DNA from: a virus
Length of the DNA: 20,833 bases
IMG/VR virus record: IMGVR_UViG_3300007345_000376
Span: 1-20,833 of that record
Strand: one strand, 5' to 3'
How positions within the stretch are numbered: the stretch's first letter is position 1; every line of letters begins with the position of its first letter. Both the position numbers and the translations under genes were made by a program. Shown here in pieces: positions 8,860-14,706 of this stretch. A model generated the notes under the pieces. It had not been told where the DNA came from and searched no databases. It was given only the letters and a program-made list of their open reading frames with translations.

Positions 8860-10809
8860 ATGGCCGACTATAGTATCAATGCTGTGACCAGAAAGGTGGT
8901 CTATACCGGGTCGGCCGGCTTGGGGCCGTATTCGTTCTCCTTTGAGGTATTGGTAAATACCGATATTGCTGTGTACTTTAACACTACCCTGCTGACATTG
9001 ACGACCGACTACTCGGTGACGATCAATGCCAACGGGACCGGATCCGTCACCATCGTGACCGGCACCGGTGTGCCGACGACGCCGGACGGTGACGATACCA
9101 TCACGATCGTCGGCGCCAGAGACATCGAGCGAACCACGGACTTCTCTGTCGGCGGCGATCTCTCGGCGACGGCTCTTAATGAGCAACTCGACGCGGAGAT
9201 TATTTTCATTCAGCAGATCGATGAGCGGGTTGACCGCGCCATCAAGGCGGCGGTTACCGACCCGACGTCAATCAATATGGAATTACCGGTCATCGCGACC
9301 AGGGCAAATAAGGTATTGGCGTTTGATGCGAACGGTGATGTGACGGTATCGACCGAGAATGTGTCACAGATCGAGGGCGCAGCGACAAGTGCAACTGCTG
9401 CGGCCGCCTCTGCGGTTGCTGCTGCAGCTTCGGCCGCTGCTGCCAGCACGGATGCAGATGACGCTGCCGCTTCTGAGGCTGCTGCGGCTGCGAGTGCGGC
9501 TGATGCGGCGGCTTCAATCGGCGGGGTCAAGGTGTCGAGCGATGATACGACGCCTGACGACCTGGAGACGAAAGTCTTGGCGTCCGGTCTTGTTGGTCTG
9601 ACAACGCAGAATGGCGGCGCAAACGAAACTTTCACGGTCGATGTGCCGATTGCTTCTCAGGCCCAGGCCGAAGCCGGGACGGACAATGCCACGGCGATGA
9701 CGCCGCTTCGCGTCTCCCAAGCTATCACGGCACTGGCGTCAAGTTCTGACCAAGTTGCGAGGGATATGGCGGCGTCTGCTCTTGCGTATGTTCTGGCGCA
9801 GAACGATGCCACGTCTATCGCGGGTTCTCTTGGTGCCTTCTGGCTCTCCGATGACTTTGAGAGCGACAGCCTCGCGGTCAAGACAAATGCGACCTATGAC
9901 GCGACGAACGACAAATACCACAATCCGGGGGACCGACTGCCCACCGCTACCGATTTCACGGGAGGGACAAGCAGTGTTACGCTGACGCCGGATGGTACGG
10001 TGACACCGACTGCAAGTAACTGGTCGATCTACGATAACACCAATCTTATCTCCGGTGATTTTGACTGTTACTTCACTTGGACAACGAAAGGTTCAACGGG
10101 CGGCACGACAGGTATAGGTATCGGGTTTATCTTGGATAGTGCCACAGGTTCGTTCTCAAGCGGTGGCGTTGGCTTTGGGCTGAGTGGTTCAAACATTCCG
10201 TTCAACCTGATAAACACGGTCAATACCATCGAAGCACGTGGCGACGATTCCGCTGAAGCCACAATAACAGTGAGCAATGGTAATGTGGTCCGTATCACGC
10301 GAGAAAGCGGGACGTTCAAAGTTTATGTAGGCGCAAGTTACGCGGCGGCGACACTTCAACGAACCATGACGGCGACCACTACCGCAGACCTTCGGCTTGC
10401 AATCGGGTGTAACTCGCCGGGTTCTTATGATGACATCGACGCATTTACCTTTGTTGGTACGGTCGGTGACATGACGCTGGAACCGAGTGACGCAACGCTC
10501 ACGACAGCAAATCCAACCGATCTTCTCGCTTACTTCGTAATCGACCCCGGCACAGCAGACTTCGATACGAATGGGGATGCCGGTGCCGGTGACGACATCA
10601 TCGGCAAGATGTCCATCGATAGCGGCTCTACTCTTGCGACCGGGACATGGACAAAGGTCGGCGATATTGGATCGAGTGGTGAGGAACTATGGCGTCTTGA
10701 GGCTGACGTCTCTGGACAGACAGGTTCCGCACTCATGTACCAAATCACGACACAGAACACCGAGACGGTCGAGCTGCACGACTGCGTCGGCGTTGTCGCA
10801 ATTTATTGA
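8860..10809 (+). CDS. Tail fibre / receptor-binding protein with T7-type N-terminal anchor (649 aa)
   Basis: Residues 1-150 (VVYTGSAGLGPYSFSFEVL, then DYSVTINANGTGSV and LNEQLDAEIIFIQQIDERVDRA) match the T7 gp17 N-terminal domain family that fixes the fibre to the tail. Residues 174-220 are an Ala/Ser-rich run of short repeats (9382-9520) expected to form a trimeric coiled coil. Residues 265-288 hold the AQAEAGTDNATAMTPLRVSQ motif often seen in phage fibres. From about 327 to 550 there is a Thr/Ser/Gly-rich beta domain (YDATNDKYHNPGD, then GIGIGFIL and GLSGSNIPF) that looks like a lectin-type jelly roll and probably contacts the host surface. The last 100 residues form another beta-rich unit. 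T7 gp17 is 553 residues. No chaperone or self-cleaving C-terminal domain is recognised. The start is set by the AGGAGGG ribosome site. Confidence 0.85.
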   Translation: MADYSINAVTRKVVYTGSAGLGPYSFSFEVLVNTDIAVYFNTTLLTLTTDYSVTINANGTGSVTIVTGTGVPTTPDGDDTITIVGARDIERTTDFSVGGDLSATALNEQLDAEIIFIQQIDERVDRAIKAAVTDPTSINMELPVIATRANKVLAFDANGDVTVSTENVSQIEGAATSATAAAASAVAAAASAAAASTDADDAAASEAAAAASAADAAASIGGVKVSSDDTTPDDLETKVLASGLVGLTTQNGGANETFTVDVPIASQAQAEAGTDNATAMTPLRVSQAITALASSSDQVARDMAASALAYVLAQNDATSIAGSLGAFWLSDDFESDSLAVKTNATYDATNDKYHNPGDRLPTATDFTGGTSSVTLTPDGTVTPTASNWSIYDNTNLISGDFDCYFTWTTKGSTGGTTGIGIGFILDSATGSFSSGGVGFGLSGSNIPFNLINTVNTIEARGDDSAEATITVSNGNVVRITRESGTFKVYVGASYAAATLQRTMTATTTADLRLAIGCNSPGSYDDIDAFTFVGTVGDMTLEPSDATLTTANPTDLLAYFVIDPGTADFDTNGDAGAGDDIIGKMSIDSGSTLATGTWTKVGDIGSSGEELWRLEADVSGQTGSALMYQITTQNTETVELHDCVGVVAIY

Positions 10810-10820
10810 GGAGCAGAAAC

Positions 10821-11009
10821 ATGCCATCAGATAAACTACAGGCGCGGCAGTCACTCGGGCGAGAACGCCCCTTGTCGACAGACGAGTTCGACGCGGCATG
10901 TCTCCTCGCTGACATTATTGAGGCCACTCCACAGGGGCAACGTACGCAGCGAATGCAAGACCACCTAGCTCGCGTACGCGGGGTCGTGTCAGCAGAAGTC
11001 AGCGGTTAA
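10821..11009 (+). CDS. Hypothetical protein (62 aa)
   Basis: Starts at the ATG at 10821, preceded by GAGGAG at 10808-10813. An upstream in-frame TTG at 10806 would overlap the fibre stop but is less likely. The product is 62 residues, charged, Arg/Gln-rich and probably helical (STDEFDAACLLADIIEAT, then RTQRMQDHLARVRGVV), with no membrane segment or Cys cluster. It lies between the fibre gene and the membrane/lysis genes. I do not recognise a family. It could be a small virion or lysis-control protein, but nothing in the sequence says so. Confidence 0.6.
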   Translation: MPSDKLQARQSLGRERPLSTDEFDAACLLADIIEATPQGQRTQRMQDHLARVRGVVSAEVSG

Positions 11010-11015
11010 TCAGCA

Positions 11016-11363
11016 ATGGCCGACAACAGCTACCAGAAGCTCGCTGACAACGCCAAACTCAAGGCGTGGCACCAGGTCATGACGGTCGTCGGCTTGCCCG
11101 CCGTCATGGCGATCTCCAGCTTCGCCGGTTTGCAGCTTTGGGAAATAAACAAGACAATCGCTCGCTTTGAGGACATTCCTCGCAGGGTCGAAGTTCTGGA
11201 AAAATTCAAGGACGATCAATACGTCCAGCTTATCCAGCGCCCGCGCTTCGACAAGTCGGATGGTGAAGCTCTTGAAAAGAGAGTGACCGTCCGTATTGAC
11301 CGGAACAGCGAGCGCATCACCCGAAACGCCGAAGCGATTACGGCGAACATGCGGCGCAATTAA
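11016..11363 (+). CDS. Small membrane protein with one transmembrane helix, lysis region (115 aa)
   Basis: One hydrophobic helix occupies about residues 21-42 (VMTVVGLPAVMAISSFAGLQLW) after a short charged N-terminus. The remaining 70 residues are polar, with heptad-like Leu/Val/Ile spacing (IARFEDIPRRVEVLEKF) and an Arg-rich tail. One N-terminal membrane segment followed by a coiled coil is the layout of inner-membrane spanins and of several small phage membrane proteins next to lysis genes. It is the first of three membrane-protein genes placed directly before the endolysin, which supports a lysis or envelope role. The ribosome site is weak; the next gene begins immediately after the stop (TAAATG at 11361-11366), so translation is probably coupled. 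No family assigned. Confidence 0.65.
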   Translation: MADNSYQKLADNAKLKAWHQVMTVVGLPAVMAISSFAGLQLWEINKTIARFEDIPRRVEVLEKFKDDQYVQLIQRPRFDKSDGEALEKRVTVRIDRNSERITRNAEAITANMRRN

Positions 11364-11693
11364 ATGGAAGCCCTCGCCAGCATCAAGGACATCTGGTTCA
11401 TGCTGGTCGCGTTGGTCGCGGTTGTGGTGTGGCTCGTTCGTCTTGAAAGCCTGGCTGGCATCGCCAACAAATCATCCGACAAAGCCGACGCCAAGGGCGC
11501 TGCGGCTCTCGCGAAGATCGACAATATCAACGAAGAATTGCCGGTGCTGCGAAGCAAGCTGAATGTCCTGTCCGATATGATGCGCCCCGACAAGCTGGCT
11601 GAACACTATACCACGTCAGCAACCTTCCAGGCTGAAACCAAAAAAGATATTGAGCGGCTCATGGATGCCGCACGAAAGGCCGGTGCAATATGA
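11364..11693 (+). CDS. Small membrane protein, possible inner-membrane spanin-like (109 aa)
   Basis: The N-terminus carries one strong membrane helix (about residues 8-26, DIWFMLVALVAVVVWLVRLE). A long Ala/Lys/Asp-rich helix with coiled-coil character follows (KIDNINEELPVLRSKLNVL), then a polar tail. This N-in single helix plus periplasmic coiled coil is like Rz-type i-spanins and like Mu-type small membrane proteins. I found no embedded or downstream lipoprotein gene with a lipobox that would serve as the outer-membrane partner, so the spanin idea is only a possibility. The start directly abuts the preceding stop and the end overlaps the next start as ATGA (11690-11693), so three membrane genes and the endolysin appear to be translated as a unit. 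Confidence 0.65.
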   Translation: MEALASIKDIWFMLVALVAVVVWLVRLESLAGIANKSSDKADAKGAAALAKIDNINEELPVLRSKLNVLSDMMRPDKLAEHYTTSATFQAETKKDIERLMDAARKAGAI

Positions 11694-12253
11694 TTGCCCT
11701 TCTCTCTCTTATCAGCGGGTTTGTGTCGCCGTATATCGGCAGCATCATCGGCTATTTCCAAAGCAAGCAAGACAACGCTCACGAATTGGCGATGCAGATA
11801 GAGAGCAACAATGCCGTGAGGGATACGACCTTCATGCAGGGACAGGCCAGCATGGCCGAGTTCGATGTGAAGGATTCGGTGTCTGCCCGAAAGGCTCAAC
11901 CGTCCTATGGGATCAAGCTGCTGGATGCGCTGGATGCAAGCGGCGGGTGGCTTGTTCATCTGGTCAAGCCGATCCTTGTTGCGGCCTTTACCATCGTCGA
12001 AGTCGCCAACGGGTTCATGCGGCCGTACACGGTATATATTGTCGTGAACCTCTGGGCCGCGGTGAAGATCGGAACCTTCTGGCTGGCACTGTCATCGAGC
12101 GGCACGGAGTTCGCGCTGGACATCGACACAGCCAACGCCATCGCCAAGGCGCTGATCGCCGTATGGGACGAACACGACTGGATCGTATTCGATTACGTTC
12201 TGGGCTTTCTATTCGGGTCGCGGCATAAAATGAAGGAAGCTGCCAAGCGATGA
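11690..12253 (+). CDS. Probable holin-like protein with about three membrane segments (187 aa)
   Basis: Hydrophobic segments are at about residues 1-23, 86-106 (WLVHLVKPILVAAFTIVEVA) and 112-133 (YTVYIVVNLWAAVKIGTFWL), with a further short hydrophobic stretch ending FGSRHKMKEAAKR at the C-terminus. Between the first and second is a polar helix rich in Gln and Met. The central W-x-x-KP-x-x-x-x-x-F pair of helices and the C-terminal F-x-F/G-x-R ending resemble what I recall of three-TM phage and gene-transfer-agent holins, and it immediately precedes the endolysin with an ATGA overlap (12250-12253). Holins open the inner membrane to release endolysin at a set time. The holin call rests on topology and position and not on a verified family match. 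Confidence 0.55.
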   Translation: MIALLSLISGFVSPYIGSIIGYFQSKQDNAHELAMQIESNNAVRDTTFMQGQASMAEFDVKDSVSARKAQPSYGIKLLDALDASGGWLVHLVKPILVAAFTIVEVANGFMRPYTVYIVVNLWAAVKIGTFWLALSSSGTEFALDIDTANAIAKALIAVWDEHDWIVFDYVLGFLFGSRHKMKEAAKR

Positions 12254-12723
12254 GCGCGTTGCAGATCGCAACGGCGCTGGCAAGCCAGCCTTGGTTCGAT
12301 GGATTGCATGATCCAGACAAGACCACAGCCCTGATAGAGCCATATCACGATCCTGTGGGGTATCCGACGCAAGGATATGGCAGATTGCTCTCCACAGTGA
12401 TATTTGAGCCGCTGGATAAGTATCCAGCCATTACGGTGGCCCAGGCTTACGCTGACTTGACGCAAGATATTGCCCGATCACAAAAATTTGTGCGGGCTTA
12501 CATCGATGTCGATCTGAATGATAATCAGGAAGCGGCCTTGATTGACTTCGCTTTCAACTGTGGCCCTGCCAATCTGAAAATCTCAACGCTGCGGAAGGTG
12601 ATTAATCGGGGCGATCTGGATCAGGCACCGAAACAGCTTATGCGGTGGGTGTTTGCGAAGGGGCAGCGATTGAACGGACTTGTGCGCCGGCGTCAGGCCG
12701 AAGCGGATCTGTGGGTCGTTTAA
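12250..12723 (+). CDS. Endolysin, GH24 lysozyme-like, with unusual catalytic region (157 aa)
   Basis: The region ALIEPYHDPVGYPTQGYGRL (residues 27-46) matches the active-site loop of phage T4-type lysozymes, and LNDNQEAALIDFAFNCG (about 93-110) plus LVRRRQAEADLW at the C-terminus match later family motifs. Length 157 is usual for a single-domain GH24 endolysin that cuts peptidoglycan glycan strands. In T4 lysozyme the triad is Glu11, Asp20, Thr26 with fixed spacing. Here Asp34 and Thr40 keep the D-x5-T spacing, but the position nine before the Asp is Thr25 instead of Glu. Glu30 is the nearest acidic residue on the same strand, and Asp21 and Asp23 lie just before. No signal peptide or SAR segment is seen, so release would need the holin. 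It starts in the ATGA overlap with the holin-like gene. Confidence 0.8.
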   Translation: MSALQIATALASQPWFDGLHDPDKTTALIEPYHDPVGYPTQGYGRLLSTVIFEPLDKYPAITVAQAYADLTQDIARSQKFVRAYIDVDLNDNQEAALIDFAFNCGPANLKISTLRKVINRGDLDQAPKQLMRWVFAKGQRLNGLVRRRQAEADLWVV

Positions 12724-12733
12724 GGCTCCAAAA

Positions 12734-12760
12734 CGGGCGGCAGTCACCGACCACCGCCCG
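12734..12760. terminator. Candidate two-way terminator hairpin between convergent genes
   Basis: CGGGCGG (12734-12740) pairs with CCGCCCG (12754-12760) around a 13-base loop that itself contains a short GTC/GAC pair. It sits between the endolysin stop at 12723 and the leftward gene ending at 12767. On the minus strand four Ts follow the stem (TTTT from 12733 with its neighbour); on the plus strand the following GATTGTTATTTCTT is only moderately T-rich. The position between converging transcription units supports a terminator role, but the T-runs are weak. Confidence 0.5.
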
Positions 12761-12766
12761 CGATTG

Positions 12767-12910
12767 TTATTTCTTGTCGGCTTGCTTCGTGTCGACCATC
12801 ACGCGCTCGGCGTTGGCAGCGTTAAGCGCCGCCTGTGCATACTGCATCGCGTGTAACGGGTCGTCGGCGTCACCAGCTTTCTTAATCAATGCTTCGATGT
12901 TGGTACTCAT
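12767..12910 (-). CDS. Hypothetical small phage protein (47 aa)
   Basis: Starts at the ATG at 12908-12910 with GGAG about ten bases upstream. Longer upstream readings in the same frame run through a Cys/Arg-rich segment that looks non-coding. The 47 residues are helical and Ala-rich (IEALIKKAGDADDPLHAMQY, then AQAALNAANAERVM). I recall short phage proteins of this AxxAL/AQAALN type annotated as hypothetical in many alphaproteobacterial phages. It is the last gene of the leftward small-gene cluster, 71 bases after the previous one and just before the convergent terminator. Function unknown. Confidence 0.65.
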   Translation of the reverse strand: MSTNIEALIKKAGDADDPLHAMQYAQAALNAANAERVMVDTKQADKK

Positions 12911-12981
12911 GGGTTCTAACTCCATTGAATGTGTCGTCGGCTTGTCTTGCGGTGCGACAACGTGACCGCTTAAACGCTCGT

Positions 12982-13068
12982 TTACGGAAGCGCCAACGGC
13001 ACCGCTATTGCGAACAACGCAGCAGCAGCCAAGGCGCATAAAAGTGTGGTTTTTGTTTTCTCGTTCAT
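12982..13068 (-). CDS. Microprotein with one membrane helix (28 aa)
   Basis: Reading left from the ATG at 13066-13068 gives a 28-residue product: a charged start (MNEKTKTT) followed by a hydrophobic helix (LLCALAAAALFAIAVPLALP) to the end. The positive-inside start suggests an inner-membrane anchor with the N-terminus in the cytoplasm. The start is only 17 bases after the stop of the upstream gene, with CGAGG at 13080-13084 about 11 bases before it as a weak ribosome site. A longer in-frame version from further right would overlap the 79-residue gene and has non-coding composition. The role is unknown; superinfection exclusion or lysis control are generic possibilities for such proteins. Confidence 0.5.
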   Translation of the reverse strand: MNEKTKTTLLCALAAAALFAIAVPLALP

Positions 13069-13084
13069 GTGTCTCTGAGCCTCG

Positions 13085-13324
13085 TTAATCTGCGGCCATA
13101 TCTGGCGCTTTATGCTTCGTCCAACTGTCCATTGCATCAGCTTGGCGGCGCGACTGAGTGACAATTTCAATGTCACCTCCTGCGGCCTCCACGGCATCAG
13201 CGTAAAACCGAACAGTTGCCGCCGCGTGCTGATCTTGCCCACGCAGCAAAAACACCGGCTCATTGTCCGGTATCAGCCCGGCAGGGTCTTGGATGCGGTT
13301 ATAATCTGGTCTTGCGTGTTTCAT
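13085..13324 (-). CDS. Hypothetical phage protein (79 aa)
   Basis: Starts at the ATG at 13322-13324, preceded by a strong GGAGGG site (13331-13336). The product (MKHARPDYNRIQDPAGLIP, EPVFLLRGQDQHAAATVRFY, then VTQSRRQADAMDSWTKHKAP) is soluble and mixed alpha/beta. This DYNRIQDP ... EPVFLLRGQD ... SR-x-x-ADxMxxW pattern is familiar to me from short hypothetical proteins in many alphaproteobacterial phages, where the strand EPVFLLRG is followed by a helix. The biochemical role is not known. It sits in a row of small genes whose spacers share the TAA(A)CGAG junction; here the stop reads TAACGAGG. Confidence 0.75.
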   Translation of the reverse strand: MKHARPDYNRIQDPAGLIPDNEPVFLLRGQDQHAAATVRFYADAVEAAGGDIEIVTQSRRQADAMDSWTKHKAPDMAAD

Positions 13325-13345
13325 TTCATGCCCTCCAAAGGCTCG

Positions 13346-13432
13346 TTAGTGCGCTACAAAAAGATGAATGACCATGACAAGAAATGTCAGCCATAGAGAT
13401 AAACCTATAATTTTATTCGGTGTCCATCGCAT
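13346..13432 (-). CDS. Microprotein with one membrane helix (28 aa)
   Basis: A short leftward frame from the ATG at 13430-13432 to a TAA at 13346-13348. GAGGG lies about 8 bases upstream (13441-13445), a good ribosome site. The product has a basic start (MRWTPNK) and then a helix of about 20 hydrophobic residues (IIGLSLWLTFLVMVIHLFVA) ending in His. The gene fills the spacer between two better supported small genes on the same strand and uses the same stop-plus-CGAG junction. The clear membrane helix, ribosome site and fit support a real gene, although the frame is very short. No family recognised. Confidence 0.6.
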   Translation of the reverse strand: MRWTPNKIIGLSLWLTFLVMVIHLFVAH

Positions 13433-13447
13433 CGTCTGGTCCCTCAT

Positions 13448-13690
13448 TTACGGACGCAGCCCAGCGGCGTTCAATGTCGCCAAGGCGTCCTCGTTGGTGT
13501 CGTGGGGTTTAGCTTCGACTTCGGACAACAACACATGGGCAGCGGCGAAGCGGCGGCCTTTCTTAAGGCCAAGGCGCTCAAGAAGATACGCGGCTTGCTC
13601 AACTCCAGCGCGGTCAGGATGCGGGCCGTCGATCAGGCTGGCGTTGCCGTACTGATCTAATTCCGCCAGCCAGTGTTGTTCTGTGCCCAT
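13448..13690 (-). CDS. Hypothetical phage protein (80 aa)
   Basis: The ATG at 13688-13690 has GAGGG (13697-13701) about seven bases before it; an in-frame TTG at 13693 is less likely. The product (HWLAELDQYGNASLIDGPHP, then AGVEQAAYLLERLGLKKGRR and FAAAHVLLSEVEAKPHD) is soluble and mixed alpha/beta. It resembles short hypothetical proteins in tailed phages that start xxWLAELDxYGNxxLxDGPH and contain a GRRFAxAxVxLxEV strand. Those are not functionally characterised as far as I know. Its stop reads TAAATGAGGG, a one-base variant of the junction motif found in neighbouring spacers. Confidence 0.75.
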   Translation of the reverse strand: MGTEQHWLAELDQYGNASLIDGPHPDRAGVEQAAYLLERLGLKKGRRFAAAHVLLSEVEAKPHDTNEDALATLNAAGLRP

Positions 13691-13704
13691 CAATTAGCCC
13701 TCGT

Positions 13705-13875
13705 TTATTCGGCTACAGACGACAGGGCTTTATTCGCCTCATCGTATGCCCGCTGCTTCATCCCCATATCGTAAGGGTCTTTGGGGTTTAGGCGATCCCA
13801 TGGTGGTCGGCCTGACACCTTGCGCCGGGATGCCTCGTAAAACTCTTTTGCCGCCGCTTCTAATTCATCACTCAT
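13705..13875 (-). CDS. Hypothetical protein (56 aa)
   Basis: The ATG at 13873-13875 follows GCGAGGAA (13883-13890) at good spacing; a longer version from 13905 would overlap the methyltransferase stop and lose this ribosome site. The 56 residues begin with a helix (MSDELEAAAKEFYEASRRK) followed by a PPWDRLNPKDPYDMGMKQRAY segment and an Ala-rich end. The WDxLxP...xRxxYxxxAxxAL arrangement is seen in small phage proteins of unknown role that overlap or adjoin helicase/methyltransferase genes. No catalytic or metal-binding motif is present. Its stop is TAAACGAGGG, a full copy of the local junction motif. Confidence 0.65.
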   Translation of the reverse strand: MSDELEAAAKEFYEASRRKVSGRPPWDRLNPKDPYDMGMKQRAYDEANKALSSVAE

Positions 13876-13894
13876 TGTCCGTTCCTCGCTCGTT

Positions 13895-14578
13895 TTAGAT
13901 GTCACCTTCTAGCTGTGCGATTGCACGTAATTCAGGGTTCATTTGTGTTCTCATGCGGTAAGCGGCCACACGTTGAGGCCGGTTTGCTTCAAACACCGCC
14001 CTGGCAAATCCCATAGGCGTTGCACTCCTGAAATTCGCCCGTTCCGGTCCAGGCGCAGCCTTGTGAATGCGGTCGTCCGGGGCCACATCGTCGGGATGTT
14101 GTGGTGGCGGCATCACAAAACCGCCGCCTGTCCAAAGGCACGTTTTCTTGGTGTATTCATCGGCCCGCTCAAGCCCGCAATAATGCCACGGATGGAAGGT
14201 GTGGTCTGCCTTCCGCCAGTAGCTTGAAATCGTGCTGACAGGGTTTTCAATACAGTACGGAGCGCCAAACCACTCGCACCAAAATGCAGCCCGCTCAAAT
14301 AGCTGTATGGAGTGAGCCAGAGCGCCAAGGCCCTTGCCAGCGAACCACCGCGCACCTGATACGGCCAGATGATCACACGGCGGGAAGGCGGCAACGAATA
14401 CGACGCCATCTTCAACGACAGACCGATCAGGCACCCATGTTCTCATGTCAGATTTGATAAACCGGATGCCGTCGCGCACCTCGTCGCCGTCATGCTGTAA
14501 ATCAACGCAGATTGCATCATATCCAGCATCAACCCAGGGCCGCGCCATTACTCCGGTTTTATCGAAAAGGCTGATCAT
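13895..14578 (-). CDS. Small C5-cytosine DNA methyltransferase-like protein (227 aa)
   Basis: From the ATG at 14576-14578, which overlaps the upstream stop as ATGA; an ATG two codons earlier (14584) is an alternative. Residues 3-9 (SLFDKTG) and 16-28 (VDAGYDAICVDLQ) fit the SAM-binding motifs I and II, AAFPPCDHLAVSG (63-75) holds the Pro-Cys pair of motif IV with Cys68 as likely nucleophile, and IENP (110-113) is motif VI with Glu111. KKTCLW and TPMGFARAVFEAN near the C-terminus are familiar from short phage members of the Dcm family. At 227 residues it is much shorter than the 320-400 residues usual for sequence-specific enzymes, and no separate target-recognition domain is obvious. It probably methylates phage DNA to evade restriction; sequence specificity is unknown. 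Confidence 0.75.
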   Translation of the reverse strand: MISLFDKTGVMARPWVDAGYDAICVDLQHDGDEVRDGIRFIKSDMRTWVPDRSVVEDGVVFVAAFPPCDHLAVSGARWFAGKGLGALAHSIQLFERAAFWCEWFGAPYCIENPVSTISSYWRKADHTFHPWHYCGLERADEYTKKTCLWTGGGFVMPPPQHPDDVAPDDRIHKAAPGPERANFRSATPMGFARAVFEANRPQRVAAYRMRTQMNPELRAIAQLEGDI

Positions 14579-14706
14579 GTGCATTTCCGATTTCCCAACC
14601 GTTTCTGACCAACATTACTCGACACCGGAATCCGGCATCGCACTGGACGCAACACATTCAATGCCGCCTGTTTATCAAGGATGCGCTGCAAGCCTCCGGC
14701 GCTCAT
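14575..14706 (-). CDS. Hypothetical small basic protein, coupled on both sides (43 aa)
   Basis: The ATG at 14704-14706 overlaps the upstream stop (ATGA), and its own TGA at 14575-14577 overlaps the methyltransferase ATG at 14578 (ATGA). It therefore exactly fills the gap between two better supported genes. The 43 residues are basic (MSAGGLQRILDKQAALNVLR, then an Arg/Lys-rich end). The first half is helical and plausible; the second half is less protein-like. The case rests mainly on the double overlap. No family recognised. Confidence 0.45.
   Translation of the reverse strand: MSAGGLQRILDKQAALNVLRPVRCRIPVSSNVGQKRLGNRKCT

Larger units (their letters stand above)
12975..13897 (-). repeat. Six copies of a stop-codon junction motif TAA(A/AA)CGAG
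   Basis: On the minus strand six consecutive gene ends read TAAACGAGCG (stop 12982-12984), TAACGAGGCT (13085-13087), TAACGAGCCT (13346-13348), TAAATGAGGG (13448-13450), TAAACGAGGG (13705-13707) and TAAAACGAGCGAGG (13895-13897). In some cases the GAGG part is placed as the ribosome site of the next gene. In others (13346 and 12982) the functional site is elsewhere, so the motif is not just a ribosome site. It is absent from the overlapping gene joints further upstream. Confidence 0.6.

Noticed and set aside
9382-9520. Repeat array as CRISPR or diversity-generating element
   Set aside because: It is an Ala/Ser-coding low-complexity coiled-coil segment in the fibre gene, with no spacers and no reverse transcriptase nearby.
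11296-11693. Embedded outer-membrane spanin (Rz1-like) gene
   Set aside because: Alternative frames over the spanin-like gene have no signal peptide with a lipobox Cys.
11650-12228. 192-residue plus-strand frame overlapping the holin-like gene
   Set aside because: Arg/Gly/His-rich with poor protein character; the overlapping 187-residue frame has clear membrane helices and ATGA links on both sides.
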